From Ephydatia muelleri (Eukaryota; Porifera; Demospongiae; Spongillida; Spongillidae): a stretch of 64,000 bases of DNA. Where the stretch lies: contig JABACO010000008.1 of NCBI GenBank assembly GCA_013339895.1, forward strand, positions 8,741,788-8,805,787, read 5' to 3'. Shown here one piece after another: positions 21,830-33,435 of this stretch; the stretch's first letter is position 1; the number at the start of each line of letters is the position of its first letter. The translations under genes and the position numbers were made by a program. Below the pieces are notes generated by a model, which saw only the letters and a program-made list of their open reading frames with translations, made no database searches and was not told where the DNA came from.

Positions 21830-23822
21830 ATGGAGTCGTCTTACTTGAGCTCTCTGGATTATTTAGCGCGAAAACGGTACCTTTTGAAGCTGCAGATCGA
21901 TGGTGAAGTGTTTCCCGACCCCTATTGCATTGATGAGAAGGAATGGATTAATGACGTTACTACCTGGCCAGATTTACAGTTTGGCGACATTTATACTTAT
22001 CTCATTGATACGAAGGGAACATACACACAAGAAACTTTGAAAGCTTACAAGTCACTTGAAGCATACAACTATTTTTACAACGGCTATGTTCAAACAGTTT
22101 TGTCGTATGAACTTAACCGATACGCGTGTCTTAAGGCAAAGGTAAACCCAAGTCAGAAGGCACCAGACCATGGCTACGAAGCATGGGTTATTTTGTCCAA
22201 ACAAAATGTCTCCGTAATAACAGCACATTGTAAATGCATGGCGGGGTAAGTTCATAGTATTCTGGATGTACTTGCAACAACTCATGTGCTGTTTCCTTCC
22301 CAATGCATTTAATTTTGTGCAGATTAGGTGAAGTTTGCAGCCATGTTGCTGCTTTATTGTTTAAAATTGAAGCTGCTTGCAAATTGGGGTATAATAAACC
22401 ATCGTGTACCTCCCTTCCTTGTGAGTGGAATAAGTCATTTGTGGACAATGTAAGCAGCAAAATGTATAAAATAATAGTTTCATACAATTATTACATATAT
22501 GGTTCTTCCTGGTAGATCCTTCTGAAGTGATCGACATTCAATTTGTGCAACCTGTTCATACAGGTTTGGGGAAAAATTCATCAAAAGATTTTAATGCATT
22601 GTCATTGAAGATGAGTAGTGAATTTGCAACTGGTCCTCATGAAAGCCCTCATATAAAGACAGATATCTTATTAAGTACAATTCACAAAGTTGCTCCAAAT
22701 TCAAGTCTATTCACAATTGTATCCTTCCCTTCAGTAGCAGTTGAATGTACCTCTAGAGCTGACACAATGTCTCCTGCTATTGCTGCTGTTACAGCAACTA
22801 GGTATGATCAAAGCACCATTCCACTATCTCGTCTTCCTTTGCCATTGACAGCACTGTATGATGAAAAGTATAAATGCTTAAAAGGTGAGCAGTTACTTAT
22901 AAAGGCTAGAGAAGTTTTTCAAGGCATAACAATATCTGAGAGCGCATGCGAACATATTGAGTTGCAGACATGCAAACAAAGAGAATGTAGGGAGTGGCAT
23001 GAGCAACGTAAAGGGCGGATTACTGCATCTTCATTCCATGAAATTCTTGTCTTCAAAAGTAATGGAAATCTACAAAATATAATTAGAGCACTACTTGTAG
23101 AGAAAGACTTGAGTTTTGTTCCTGCTATTAAGTGGGGTATTGAACATGAGGAGACTGCGAAGCAACAGTATACAATTCAAATGCAACACTCACACGAAGG
23201 ATTTAAATATGATCCTGCTGGGTTTGTAATAAATCCCCTTTACCCGCATTTAGGTGCAAGCCCTGATGGCTTTATAGAATGTAAATGCTGTGGAAGAGGG
23301 TTATTAGAGGTGAAATGCCCACTGTCATACAAAGACATTAATCCTCAAGAACTAAAATTGATGAAGCTTTCATGTATTGGTGACAGTGGGCTTAAAAAAA
23401 CACACAAGTACTATACACAAGTGCAGGGGCAACTTGGGATATGCAGTAGCAGGAACTTTTGTGACTTTGTAGTCTGGACTCAGAAAGGTTTATATGTGGA
23501 AAGGATATACAAGAACCTTCCATTTGTAGAACAGCTTGTTAAGAAGCTGACCACATTCTATGTTGAGTGTTTGCTGCCAGAAATTATGACTCAAAACATT
23601 TTGGATGCTGAGTGTTCTAAGAACCCCCAGAATTCAGAAACCCTGCAGCCTGCACAAAGCAATTCGGATACATACTGCTTTTGTAAAAAGAAAGAATATG
23701 GAAAAATGATCCAGTGTGACAATCCAAGTTGCAAATTTGTTTGGTTTCATTATGCTTGTGTAGGAATCAAAAGAGCTCCTAAAGGAAATTGGTACTGTTT
23801 TGAATGTCAGCTAAAGAAATGA
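21830..23822 (+). CDS. SWIM-YqaJ exonuclease-PHD protein of the ISL2EU-like element
   Basis: Exon 1 (21830-22245) begins MESSYLSSLDYLARKRYL and ends in C-K-C-M-A-G. Exon 2 (22323-22449) continues L-G-E-V-C-S-H-V-A, completing a SWIM zinc finger (CxC...CxH) across a GT-AG intron. Exon 3 (from about 22516 to 23822) carries the YqaJ-type PD-(D/E)xK nuclease, with WGIEHEETAKQQY, GASPDGFIE, LLEVKCP and the Gln of YTQVQGQL. It ends with a PHD finger (CFCKKK, CDNPSC, WFHYAC, WYCFEC). These domains would bind and resect DNA, presumably serving transposition. The exon 2-3 junction has a phase problem: GT at 22450 leaves phase 0, but the acceptor at 22514 needs phase 1. One missing base at the donor would explain it. 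The gene may therefore be freshly inactivated. Confidence 0.8.
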
Positions 23823-23903
23823 CAAGCATACATGTACATGTACATATAGGACTATACCCAAGTGCATGAAATATTTGATGAGATGTACAATATTTGATGA
23901 ATG

Positions 23904-25309
23904 TCATTGGACCAAGGGAGGATTAAGGTTACATAAGGCAGCACATACAATAAGAATCTTGTCAATTGTTGAAAAATGGGTATCCTTAGATGTTTTAATC
24001 ATAGAAATAGGTAGTCTCAACTGAAGAAGCTTGAAGTGTTTCAACCTTCCTATTGCTCGCTCAACATGAATTCGTACTCGAGATAATGACCTACTGACTT
24101 CAACTTCATTTTGGGATAACTGATCTTTACCTTTGGTAAAGGAAGGCAAGGCAAGAGAAGCCCCATGCAAAGCCAAATCATCAGTAATGTTAAAGCCTCT
24201 GTCAGCTAGTACTAGATCTCCTGGGATAAGGTATTTATAGAAACCGCAGTTGGCTGTCAAATACTTATCTGAAACTCGTCCACCCCAACACTTAGATAAG
24301 AAAATTATTGCTCCTGTTGGACTGATAGCCATCAAAAACTTCACAGTATTGTGATGTTTGTATTGAGAATATGTCTGAGCTCTAGCCAACAATGAGGATG
24401 GTCGCTCCAGAAATATTTCTGAGCAATCTATTATACAAGTAGCATGAGAATACATTGGCTTGAAGCAATCAGGCAGTGTTTGTCGAATTTTTGTTCGATC
24501 TGGCCAACATATCAGACGATGCAGTTCTCTAGACATAACATCTATCCAACGATGAAATATTTTACTAACTGAAGAAACAGCAATTCTAAATCGATAAGAT
24601 AAGTCTTCGTGAGGCATTGCTAGTCGCAATTTCATACAAACCAAAAGCAATTCATCCCCATGTGACAGCTTGCAAGTATCATTTTTCATAGCCATTAATG
24701 GATTCAAAAGAGTCAAAATTGTCTCCAACATTTTGTAGGAACGGAGTGAGGTATAGAAGTGTGTTTGGGAATCATCACCTTTAAGCATTTCAAATGGGCT
24801 TGATGTGGAGAGAAACCTACTATCCATTCCTGCATCAGTATTTATGGCTTTCTCTTCTACTTGCACATGCTGTGTAAAATGCCTGTGCTCTGCACATTCT
24901 ATAATAACACTGCTGTGTTCACTCTCTTCTTGGACATATCTCCTGCAGTAGCAGTGGTCTTCTTGTGTGTTAACACCTTTGTCCTTAAGTTCTACATCTG
25001 TGTTCATAGCCTCATCTTTCATTTGTATCTCTGTATTCACCCCCTTGTCTTCACATTGAATACCTTCAAATTCTATCCTTTCTTCTTCATGGCAGTACAT
25101 ATCATCATCATCTAAAGTATTATGCGACGATGATGAAACAAGTTTTTCAGTGCATGCTATGTTAATAATAGCTATTAAAAGCAACTCTGAGAGCACTCAC
25201 CAGATACTTGAGTTGTGGCATCTTTCTGGTCTCTCTCCTCAATAGACGAGCTAAGACTCATAGAGCGTGGACGCTTATAGCGGCGGCCAAGTTGGAATCT
25301 TCGTGGCAT
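23904..25309 (-). CDS. DDE transposase (DDE_Tnp_4 type) of the ISL2EU-like element
   Basis: Two exons, 25309-25201 and 25156-23904, join in phase 1 to give 453 codons plus stop, with no internal break. The N-terminus is basic (MPRRFQLGRRYKRPRS). An acidic region with repeated D-K-G-V-N-T motifs follows. Next come a helix-turn-helix (LSHGDELLLVCMKLRLAMPH to VSKIFHRWIDVM) and the catalytic core, with Asp in CIIDCSE, Asp in LVLADRGF and Glu in HVERAIGRLK. This enzyme would cut and join the element ends. Many relatives have an N-terminal THAP domain; none is visible here. A frame of 82 residues at 25474-25722 (minus) within the element is unexplained. The intact frame and clear TIRs suggest recent activity. 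Confidence 0.85.
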
Positions 25310-25869
25310 GGCTGCATAATCATGTAAGGGCAAACTGTGAAACTTAGTTGCATCAACTGATCAACACAACATCATGTGAACGTAATTTATATCTATTAAC
25401 ACCCGCCGAGCACCTATGTGTATTTGGGTTGTTTGGTTTACGTCCTTCTTGTTCAGTGTCTGGACCAGAAGGATTACAGCCAAAGCCATCTAATTGCACA
25501 CTCTTGATTAGTTAATAGAGGATGTACAAAAGGCTGAAGCGAAATGTATCCATTAACACCCACGATATGGCGAAGAATTTTTAGGCATCGTTTTTCACAG
25601 ATAATAACTTTACCATGGATCGCCAAAGGGATTACAAGATTGTTTTCGATATAGCAACCTACGCTTACGCAGAAAGTATCATCGCTCATAATCAGTCGAT
25701 GGAAACAATGAGTCAGTACCAACCTTACGTTAAAGTTTCGTACCGTAGAGTTGACCGTAGCTTGCTCTAGAACAATTCACAGCTTTCAACCTTCAGAAAC
25801 ACTGTAGTCACGTGAGCGTGCGTGTGATAATTAAAATATTCATGTCCATTGGAAAAGGGTCTATATGAA

Positions 25870-26092
25870 ATCGTTTCCGCGAAATGGGGTATAGCGCATG
25901 CAATAGAAATGTAACGATTGCATTTCAATGTATATGGCTAATTAAAAATTCCGACAGCGCACTACAATTTCATGTCGAATAATCGAATTCTCAGTGCGTA
26001 AGAGGACATTTCAGACTTCTTCAATATAATAAATAAATAAAATTGAAAAAGCATGCGTTAATTAGTTCCATTTTCGCGGGCCGGGAAACGAT
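25870..26092. mobile_element. MITE with ATCGTTTCCGCGAAA termini
   Basis: Left end ATCGTTTCCGCGAAATGGGG, right end the inverse with an extra GGGCC block. The interior carries AGAGGACATTTCAGACTTCT as in 20463-20594. It abuts the right end of the ISL2EU-like element (25866), separated by three bases. Confidence 0.7.
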
Positions 26093-26167
26093 CCATGCAC
26101 CCCACTCGAGTTCATGTTTCCACAGCGGTGGATAATTAAGGTTGATATATATATACGGTCAGCCACA

Positions 26168-26496
26168 TTATATGCAGCTTTGTCTTGCCCCATAGGAAAC
26201 ATTTGTCACCAATTGTGCCGCGCTCACTTCCTCTGCCGTACTCTGCTTCGCAGATAGGATGTTCTGATACAGAACGACAGGGACATTAGGGCTTGATTGA
26301 CCAATCACGTTTTGATATTCAGCGGTTGAGAGGTTCACATTTGGTGCAGCTGGAGTTTTGTGATCTTTTCCGTATCGCTTTCTTGATATCAAAATGAAAC
26401 AAAAGCAACTGATGACGGAAGCCGCAATAGTTCCCAGCAAGAATGAAAAAATGGATGTAACGACGAGCTTCGTGTCACAGAAATTTGAAGGTGTGT
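26168..26496 (-). CDS. Receptor-tail exon C: membrane span plus short tail with YQNV/YQNI
   Basis: Last exon of a probable single-pass membrane protein. It follows the acceptor CCTGTAG|AC in phase 1 and opens T-P-S-N-F-C-D-T-K-L-V-V-T-S. The span FSFLLGTIAASVISCFCFIL is closed by ISRKRYGKDHK. The tail of about 60 residues has YQNV, YQNI and a terminal N-V-S-Y-G-A-R-Q. The same order and phase are found in exons at 7314-7870 and 15467-16464, which makes this the third paralogue within 20 kb, all on the minus strand. YxN sites suggest Grb2-type SH2 adaptor binding. The in-frame ATG at 26584 lies upstream of the splice acceptor and is probably not used. A minus frame at 26544-26933 upstream has no recognisable domain. 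Confidence 0.65.
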
Positions 26497-28213
26497 CTAC
26501 AGGTATGAATTGCATTTGGGATTTTGCTACATTAATGGATCGTTCATAAGTAAAATAGTTTCCACGCATGCAGTAAGTGAACACTTAACACGTCATATAG
26601 TGCAATCAACTTACTACTTGGAAGAGGACATGATCCAGAGACAGCATCTGGTAAAAAGATTGGTAGTCGTGAACTTAAATCCCTAAGACCTTCAGCTGCA
26701 TGTAAGCTAGGAAAACAAACCACCCCTTCTCCCAACTGTCCCAAACATTGACTATAGAGCACAGTGCGCATCCTGCAATCATAGATAAAGATCCACGCAG
26801 CAATGTGGAAACTAACTCTCTTGCCATACAGTAGGAACAGGGCAGTATACGCGTGAAGTCCATACAGGTAAGGTGCAGCTGCTGACGCTTGGTTTATTCT
26901 GTATTTTGTTAATATAAATACCCTCATATCCATGCCCCATATTTATGATGCAACTTTAAATCCTCTCGATGATATGCGATGAAGGAAGAACACGCGCTCG
27001 TAACTATCTGCACGAGTGCGTGAAACAGCACTAAACAACAGAAACCTGAAGTAGATGATGAAATGGATCCATTGGTACCTGTGGTTAGAAACAAAAAACA
27101 ACAATAGGATTATGCAACATAAATATACGTTTTCAACCTTTATAGTGTAATGCATGATAATGCGTGTATTATACATGCACCTACAAAATAAAAGGAATCA
27201 TTAATTTGCCACCTATTGTACAGCTTCGATTAACTCAATTGTGTTATCAGTTTGCACATGAAACTGGATACCAAATGATCAGCTGTTAGGTCCGGCATTG
27301 TACTATTCGTCATTCTAGCTGCTATACTGCCCACGTCGAGAGCCTGCTTTTATCCAATGTAACTGATATGTGCGTCGTTCGTAATACATGCACTGCACAA
27401 CTTAAATCCGCCCCCCCCCCCCCCCCCCCCCCCCCCAATTTCTTTACTGGATATTGTGTGCGTGCGTGGGTGGATTGTCTATGCAACCATTGTTTGTCAC
27501 GTGCCGAGAATTATTTGGAAAACAAAACAATGCCGTTTGGGGTGCACACAACACTGTTATCGGGAAAAATGGACGGCGATTTTCTATCGTTTAGAATATA
27601 TATCAGCCGTCAATAGCCCCCCCACCCCCTCTTTTTCCGGCCGGGTTTTCTTTATTCTGGCCCGAAGGAATTACTAGTTATAAAAATACAGTATATTGAC
27701 TTGGTGAAGGGAAGGGTGGGGTTGTGGGTTAATTATGAGTACAACATATCCAGCAGCTGCTATATTCACTCACCTTGCACGAAATAGAGCGTCAGACAAA
27801 GCAGTAGATTTGCGCATGCCATACACCATTCTGTTCCTTCACCCACTGCTTGCCGGTGAAGTGGACTGACGTAGTATATCAACAGCACCCAGCAGACAGC
27901 GGTTGAGTAATTAGCTGATCGGCAAACTGATGCTGTACAATATGCTGCTTACCAAGTGTATACCATAAACGTTGTGTCGAACTGATGTATCTCTGACTAA
28001 CAGCAAGGTGTTCAAAAGTGTCAAAATAAACGTCGGTTAGTGGGTAGCCGCGGCTCTATAGACGTTAGACAAATGCATTTCCTTTTTTTCTTTTTAAAAC
28101 TCTTCACAAGTATGAATACATGGCGAATCGAATATGTTACGTAAACAAGCTTAAGTCTAAGTACAAATAAATAACAATCGCACATGCACACACACACATG
28201 CACACACACACAC
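26497..28213. other. No gene recognised upstream of receptor-tail exon C
   Basis: Contains a poly-C tract at 27411-27436 and short frames without domains. Ectodomain exons of receptor C would lie here on the minus strand. The frame at 26544-26933 ends near a possible donor (AGTAAGT), but its sequence shows no known fold and I do not call it. Confidence 0.4.
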
Positions 28214-28900
28214 CAGCGGCGGATCCAGGATTTCTGGAAGGGGGGGTCTAATAATTATATTCACAAGCGGGGGTGGGTACGGGAGGGGGCGTGCCCCCTC
28301 CCGTAACAGCTAGGGGGTCTGGGGGAGCGCTAAGCTCCCCCAGTGCCCCAGCCGCTTTTTCACTTTTGCGTTCATTTAGCATGAAAATAAGCATACTTTT
28401 AAAGTGTATTCAATATTGATAGCTAGCAAGGGGGAATTGATTAATATACGCGCGTAGAAGCCTGCGTGAGTCAACGTGGTCTTATAAGGATAGCGAATAG
28501 AAAACTCTACGCAAAGCCATTGTGACTGTATTCTGGTCTAAACGACACACACGTTTTACCGTTAATAGTATTATATACCTACTTGATTTAGCTCTACCAA
28601 TAAACTATCTTCTTTTGATCGCTAATTACTTCTTGATCGCACCATTCCATCGCGCAGCAGTAATACTAATTAAACACGCTTGGAGGGCCTTGGCTTTAGA
28701 CCCCCCCCCCCCACACACACACACACACTCACACACACTTTGGGTCGAATGCTAATCAGTTCACTCGCGTTCACTAAACGCTTCGTTTTTCAACTCGTCA
28801 ATCATGTAATTAAGTATTCATTAGTTAATTTATTCATAGCTGGTCGGGCCGAGGGGGGGGGTCTTTAGACCCCTTAGACCCCCCCCTGGATCCGCCACTG
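28214..28900. mobile_element. hAT-like MITE inserted into a CA repeat
   Basis: Starts CAGCGGCGGATCCAGGATTT and ends CCTGGATCCGCCACTG, i.e. inverted CAGTGGCGGATCCAGG termini. CA dinucleotide repeats lie immediately on both sides (28195-28213 and from 28901), consistent with insertion into a microsatellite and a target duplication made of CA units. It has G/C-rich subterminal runs (GGGGGGGTCT) and no transposase frame. Confidence 0.75.
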
Positions 28901-29775
<875 letters not shown>

Positions 29776-30149
29776 TCAAACGTCAAGTGCGTACAGGGTC
29801 ACAAGGCACAGCGTCGCTTCGATGGCGACAACCACGTACGCGACGAACAGGGGGACGCTCCACGGCGTCTCCTGCAGTCTCGCCTTTGCGTCGGTCCAGT
29901 GATAAAGGCCGTACCCGACGAAGAGCAGCAGAAGCAGGGCGACGAAGAGGAGTGGCGTCGACACGCAACGTTGCTTGACTCTCCTGGCACTGCTGTGCGG
30001 ACCTCTGGCGTTGGCTCCATACAAGCCAATTAAGCAGAAAATACCTGTGGCCACAGCAGCACCGACAATTACGCCGACGATCATAACAGATGATCCGTTG
30101 ATCGGGATGTTATAAATGGGCGTCGCCCCAAGGGTGTGGTGTCCACTAG
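29776..30149 (-). CDS. C-terminal exon of a multi-pass membrane protein (three spans)
   Basis: The exon follows a good acceptor (TCTATTCATAG|CT) in phase 1 and begins S-G-H-H-T-L-G-A-T-P-I-Y. Three hydrophobic segments follow: VMIVGVIVGAAVATGIFCLI, STPLLFVALLLLLFVGYGL and VPLFVAYVVVAIEATLCLVT. Basic links (ARRVKQR) separate the first two. The protein stops right after the third (LYALDV). The coding sequence is markedly richer in G+C than its surroundings. I do not recognise the family. An upstream ATG at 30189 would instead give a complete 137-residue protein, but it lies in the intron if the acceptor is used. Upstream exons were not found. Confidence 0.45.
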
Positions 30150-31009
30150 CTATGAATAGACATGGAGTGACATAATTGAAATCATTCATTCATGCAAGCA
30201 CGTTAGCGGTACATGTAAGTGGTGTTGGTGATCAGGGGACGGTCTTCTTATGGCGCCCAATAATAACTCCTGCAAACATGATTTTGTCAAATTAATCAGT
30301 TAACTGTTTTCAGTCTGATAATCGAAACGCAGCGACCAATCAGCACTTCGTATGACTATTACGTTGCAAATAGTACATGTGTAAAATACGACGAACCGAG
30401 GGTAACTAGACGCGTTTTTTCATGCCCACGAGAGCTTGGTTCTGCTGAATAGTATGACGACTCTAGTTTCCATATCAGTGCGGATACTTGTAGAACCATC
30501 AAGTGGCTAATCCATATACCACAATTGATTAGTCAGTAGCTGTGCGGAGGTTCAAAGACACAGATTTATAAGACTAGTATCACCATGACCACATATAGCA
30601 ACGATAATAAATATTGGTAATACAGACTTAATTACAATGAAATACATAATACATAATAATAATGATGAATACATGCACACGAATAGCATGCCCGCCCTAC
30701 ATACACATGCAATTAATCACCTTTGCTTGCTTTTAGACATTCAAGCAGGAAGCCACGCCTCCTCACTGAGATCTACAGCCACCTCAACATGTCTCTGGAT
30801 TTTATTTTAGGTTATGTAGCTCCTGGAACTTTAAGTTAGAGTCTGTATTATACATTTAGACTTACGTGCATTTATCCCATTCATGTATTCTCTTGTATCT
30901 TTTATTGATTTATTTTACCTCATAGTAATTGATACTTCAAATGCACAATTTTAAATTATTATTTATTAGTTTCATACACGAAATTAAATTAAGACAAAAG
31001 GCGTCAATA
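30150..31009. other. No feature recognised
   Basis: AT-rich stretch with no coding or repeat structure I can support. Confidence 0.4.
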
Positions 31010-31469
31010 AACTGAAGACCTAGCTAATATGGCCCTTGCATTGGCTCTGACAAGGACGATGTTTAGCTTTCTGTAATAATAAAATCAGTTATTTTTTGTT
31101 TTAACAAAAAATGTACAAGATATGTACACACAATAAAATAAAAGTATCAACAATGTTATTTTAAAACATAAACTTTGAAGGTATATAAAGAGGATGACAC
31201 TGAATTGTTGCAGAAATTACATTACTCAGTAACTTGGACTTTTTAAAAATATAACTACAGAAGAAATACAATAAGCAGTGCTCAATTTATTGTGCAGGTA
31301 TGAAGCCCAGCTCCATCTCAATCTCCGTCCTCCATTTCATTCTACTGCCACGAATGCACAGATTTGTAGCACGAAGGACAGCAGAAAGCATCCTTGCATG
31401 CACATAACCCAACACTTCACTACGAGACTTGCGCCAAATTGCAGCTATCTTGTCAGCTAAATGATGCAT
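31010..31469 (-). mobile_element. Two short relics of the RT/nuclease-like retroelement family
   Basis: 31040-31090 on the minus strand reads Y-R-K-L-N-I-V-L-V-R-A-N-A-R-A, the family's C-terminal motif. 31287-31469 encodes D-K-I-A-A-I-W-R-K-S, then RMLSAVLRATNLCIRGSRMK, a basic helical segment of the sort that closes such proteins. Neither is intact. Confidence 0.5.
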
Positions 31470-31703
31470 AAATGTCTTTGCCTCGTGATCAGTGCTTGTG
31501 AGTATTTTTGTTTCTTAGTGTGTTCAATCAATGAAAGAACTGCACCCACATCAATGCATGTAGGATTTTGCATCAGAATCCCCTACTTGAACATCGTAGT
31601 AGCTTGAGGCTGCAGCTGCCACACACCACGAACAGAAAGATCAGCATCCAAAAAAATAAAAAACATGACAACTATGAATGAACAGCTAAGTGTCGACCTA
31701 TAG

Positions 31704-32310
31704 TTAAGCTGGGATGACAGAGCTGATGTCATATGCTTGGGATAGCAGTGCCCTTGCATTTGTTCTGACAAGAACCAAGTTGAGCCTACCATACAGCGTT
31801 GAGGTGGCATGTGATTTGGAGCAATTTAGTCTAGCAGTCAGGCGAGAGGCAAGACGTGAAATATGTAAGCGTGCTTCTGCTCCCCAGCAACCATAAGTCT
31901 CAACAGCCAAAGGTATACATGACCAACCTAGCTCTGAGCACTTAACATCATTGGAGGCATGCTTCCTTTGTTCGGAAACCTGGGCAGATGATCCTGCTGT
32001 CACACACGCTTCATTGAGGATGCTTTGATTAAGTGGTGATGCAACAGTGAAATCAAAAGCCGCAGGTTTCCCAGATCCCAATTTGGCACTAGAGCATCAG
32101 CTGGCTAGGTACGTCATACATCGTGCCCCAAACCACTTCCTACCTCCATTTGTCCACCAACACCAGCCTGTCTCAAAAAAGGTATTCCTAAGTTGGTTGT
32201 AGCGTGACACTACATCCCCATTATATCTACATGTTAGGGCGTGGTGACCTAAGGGATCGGAATTCAGCTGTGTCAAGGTGGAGGTTAAGACCTGGGGATG
32301 TTATAGCCAA
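31704..32310 (-). pseudogene. RT-family retroelement copy, C-terminal nuclease-like part
   Basis: Reads in order: L-N-S-D-P-L-G-H-H-A-L-T-C, N-G-D-V-V-S-R-Y-N-Q-L-R, a frameshifted stretch, K-P-A-A-F-D-F-T-V-A-S-P-L-N, then E-Q-R-K-H, K-C-S-E-L-G-W-S-C-I-P-L-A-V-E-T-Y-G, and SATSTLYGRLNLVLVRTNAR-like ending. The arrangement of a conserved Asp in D-F-T-V, a Lys in K-C-x-E-L-G-W and a Glu in L-A-V-E suggests a restriction-endonuclease-like C-terminal domain; this is inference. Frameshifts near 32100 show it is dead. Confidence 0.65.
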
Positions 32311-32999
32311 GAAGCTGCAAGGTTTGATGAAGCAGACATTAATCAAGCCCTGTTTGGAATAGAGGAAGCAACTGAAACTGCTTGTTATCTATTTTAGTGG
32401 ACAGCATCTTTTAGGTTGTTGGAGAATTAAGCAACTCATCAATAGAAATGACCTCTGCCGGGGAAACACATGAATTAAAGTGGTCCAAAGTTGCTGCATA
32501 TGTATTTCTGTATTTTTATTATTATTAATTATAGTAATAAACATTACAGAAATGCAATACAAGCGATACTACCTACAAACAAGCCTACAGTTCAACTAGA
32601 AGCCAAGACTTCAAATTACCCATGGACCAACTCCCTTCCCATGATGGCCCTTGACATGGACCACATGTGAGGCGACTGTATATTTTGTTGGCTATTTCTG
32701 ATACTGGCTGATGGAAAGCAGAGGTGCAAGGCAAGAGAAAACACTATGGGCCTCTTTCCTCCAGTTGCCCTAGGTCTCTACTGCTCGGAAATGACTTTTT
32801 TATCAAGACAATTCCCGATGTAGCTTTGAAAGATGCTCCTTGTGGTTAAATAACAACACATACACATACCTACATAAAGTAAATTTTGTGAGAACCACTG
32901 AATCCTACTAAGGATTGCTATTGCATTAGTCTGGACTAGCAGTGAGTTCAGTGGCCATAGACGTCATGTAGGACAGCAGACTTTGGTTTATTAGCAAGT

Positions 33000-33427
33000 C
33001 ATGAGGTAACTGCTGAAAAAAATAGCTGAAGCCTCAGACCCCCCGAAGCCCCATATGACTCAGCTACCATGGGAATACACTCACAACAGAGTTCGATGCA
33101 TTTGCGATCATTGGCCGTGTGTTTCTTCAACTCAGTGGCAGCACCAGCTGTCACTCCTGCTTCATTGGCCGTGTGTTTCCTCAACTTAGTGGCCCAAGCA
33201 GCTGCACCATCTGTCACTCCTGCTTCATTGGCTGTGTGTTTCCTCAACTCAATGGCCCAAACAGCTGCACCAGCTGTCACTCCCACTTCAGTAAGAGTCA
33301 GTGGGTTAAGCGGTGATGTAACAGACAAATCAATAGCTGCTGGCTTGCCTAAGTTCCAACTTGGTAACAGAATATCAGCTGGGTGAGACCTTCTATGATC
33401 TGTGGTTAGGTTATGCCCAGCCTCCAT
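33000..33427 (-). pseudogene. Retroelement C-terminal fragment with internal triplication
   Basis: Starts H-P-A-D-I-L-L-P-S-W-N-L-G-K-P-A-A-I-D-L-S-V-T-S-P-L-N as two adjoining motifs and ends E-C-I-P-M-V-A-E-S-Y-G. Between them a unit of about 63-66 bp, encoding E-A-G-V-T-x-G-A-A, then LRKHTAN, occurs three times in tandem (about 33110-33300). Single-copy relatives at 31704 and 46803 have it once. The frame remains open. Confidence 0.65.
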
Positions 33428-33435
33428 CTTTGTTT

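Larger units (their letters stand above)
21731..25866. mobile_element. ISL2EU-like DNA transposon, nearly complete
   Basis: The inverted termini ATATAGACCCTTTTCCA (21731-21747) and its reverse complement (25850-25866) bound two convergent genes: a SWIM-YqaJ-PHD protein on the plus strand and a DDE_4-type transposase on the minus strand. A transposase paired with a YqaJ-type exonuclease is the defining layout of ISL2EU elements. The flanks are compatible with a 2-bp AT duplication, though this overlaps the TIR sequence. The transposase frame is intact across its intron. The exonuclease gene may carry a one-base splice defect. The gap between the gene ends is only about 80 bp. Confidence 0.8.

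Noticed and set aside
26544-26933. Ectodomain exon of receptor C
   Set aside because: It ends near a possible donor but has no recognisable extracellular fold, and its Cys spacing fits nothing I know.
33069-33386. Plus-strand Ala/Val/Ser-rich frame of 105 aa
   Set aside because: Antisense of the tripled retroelement fragment on the minus strand, which carries the family motifs.
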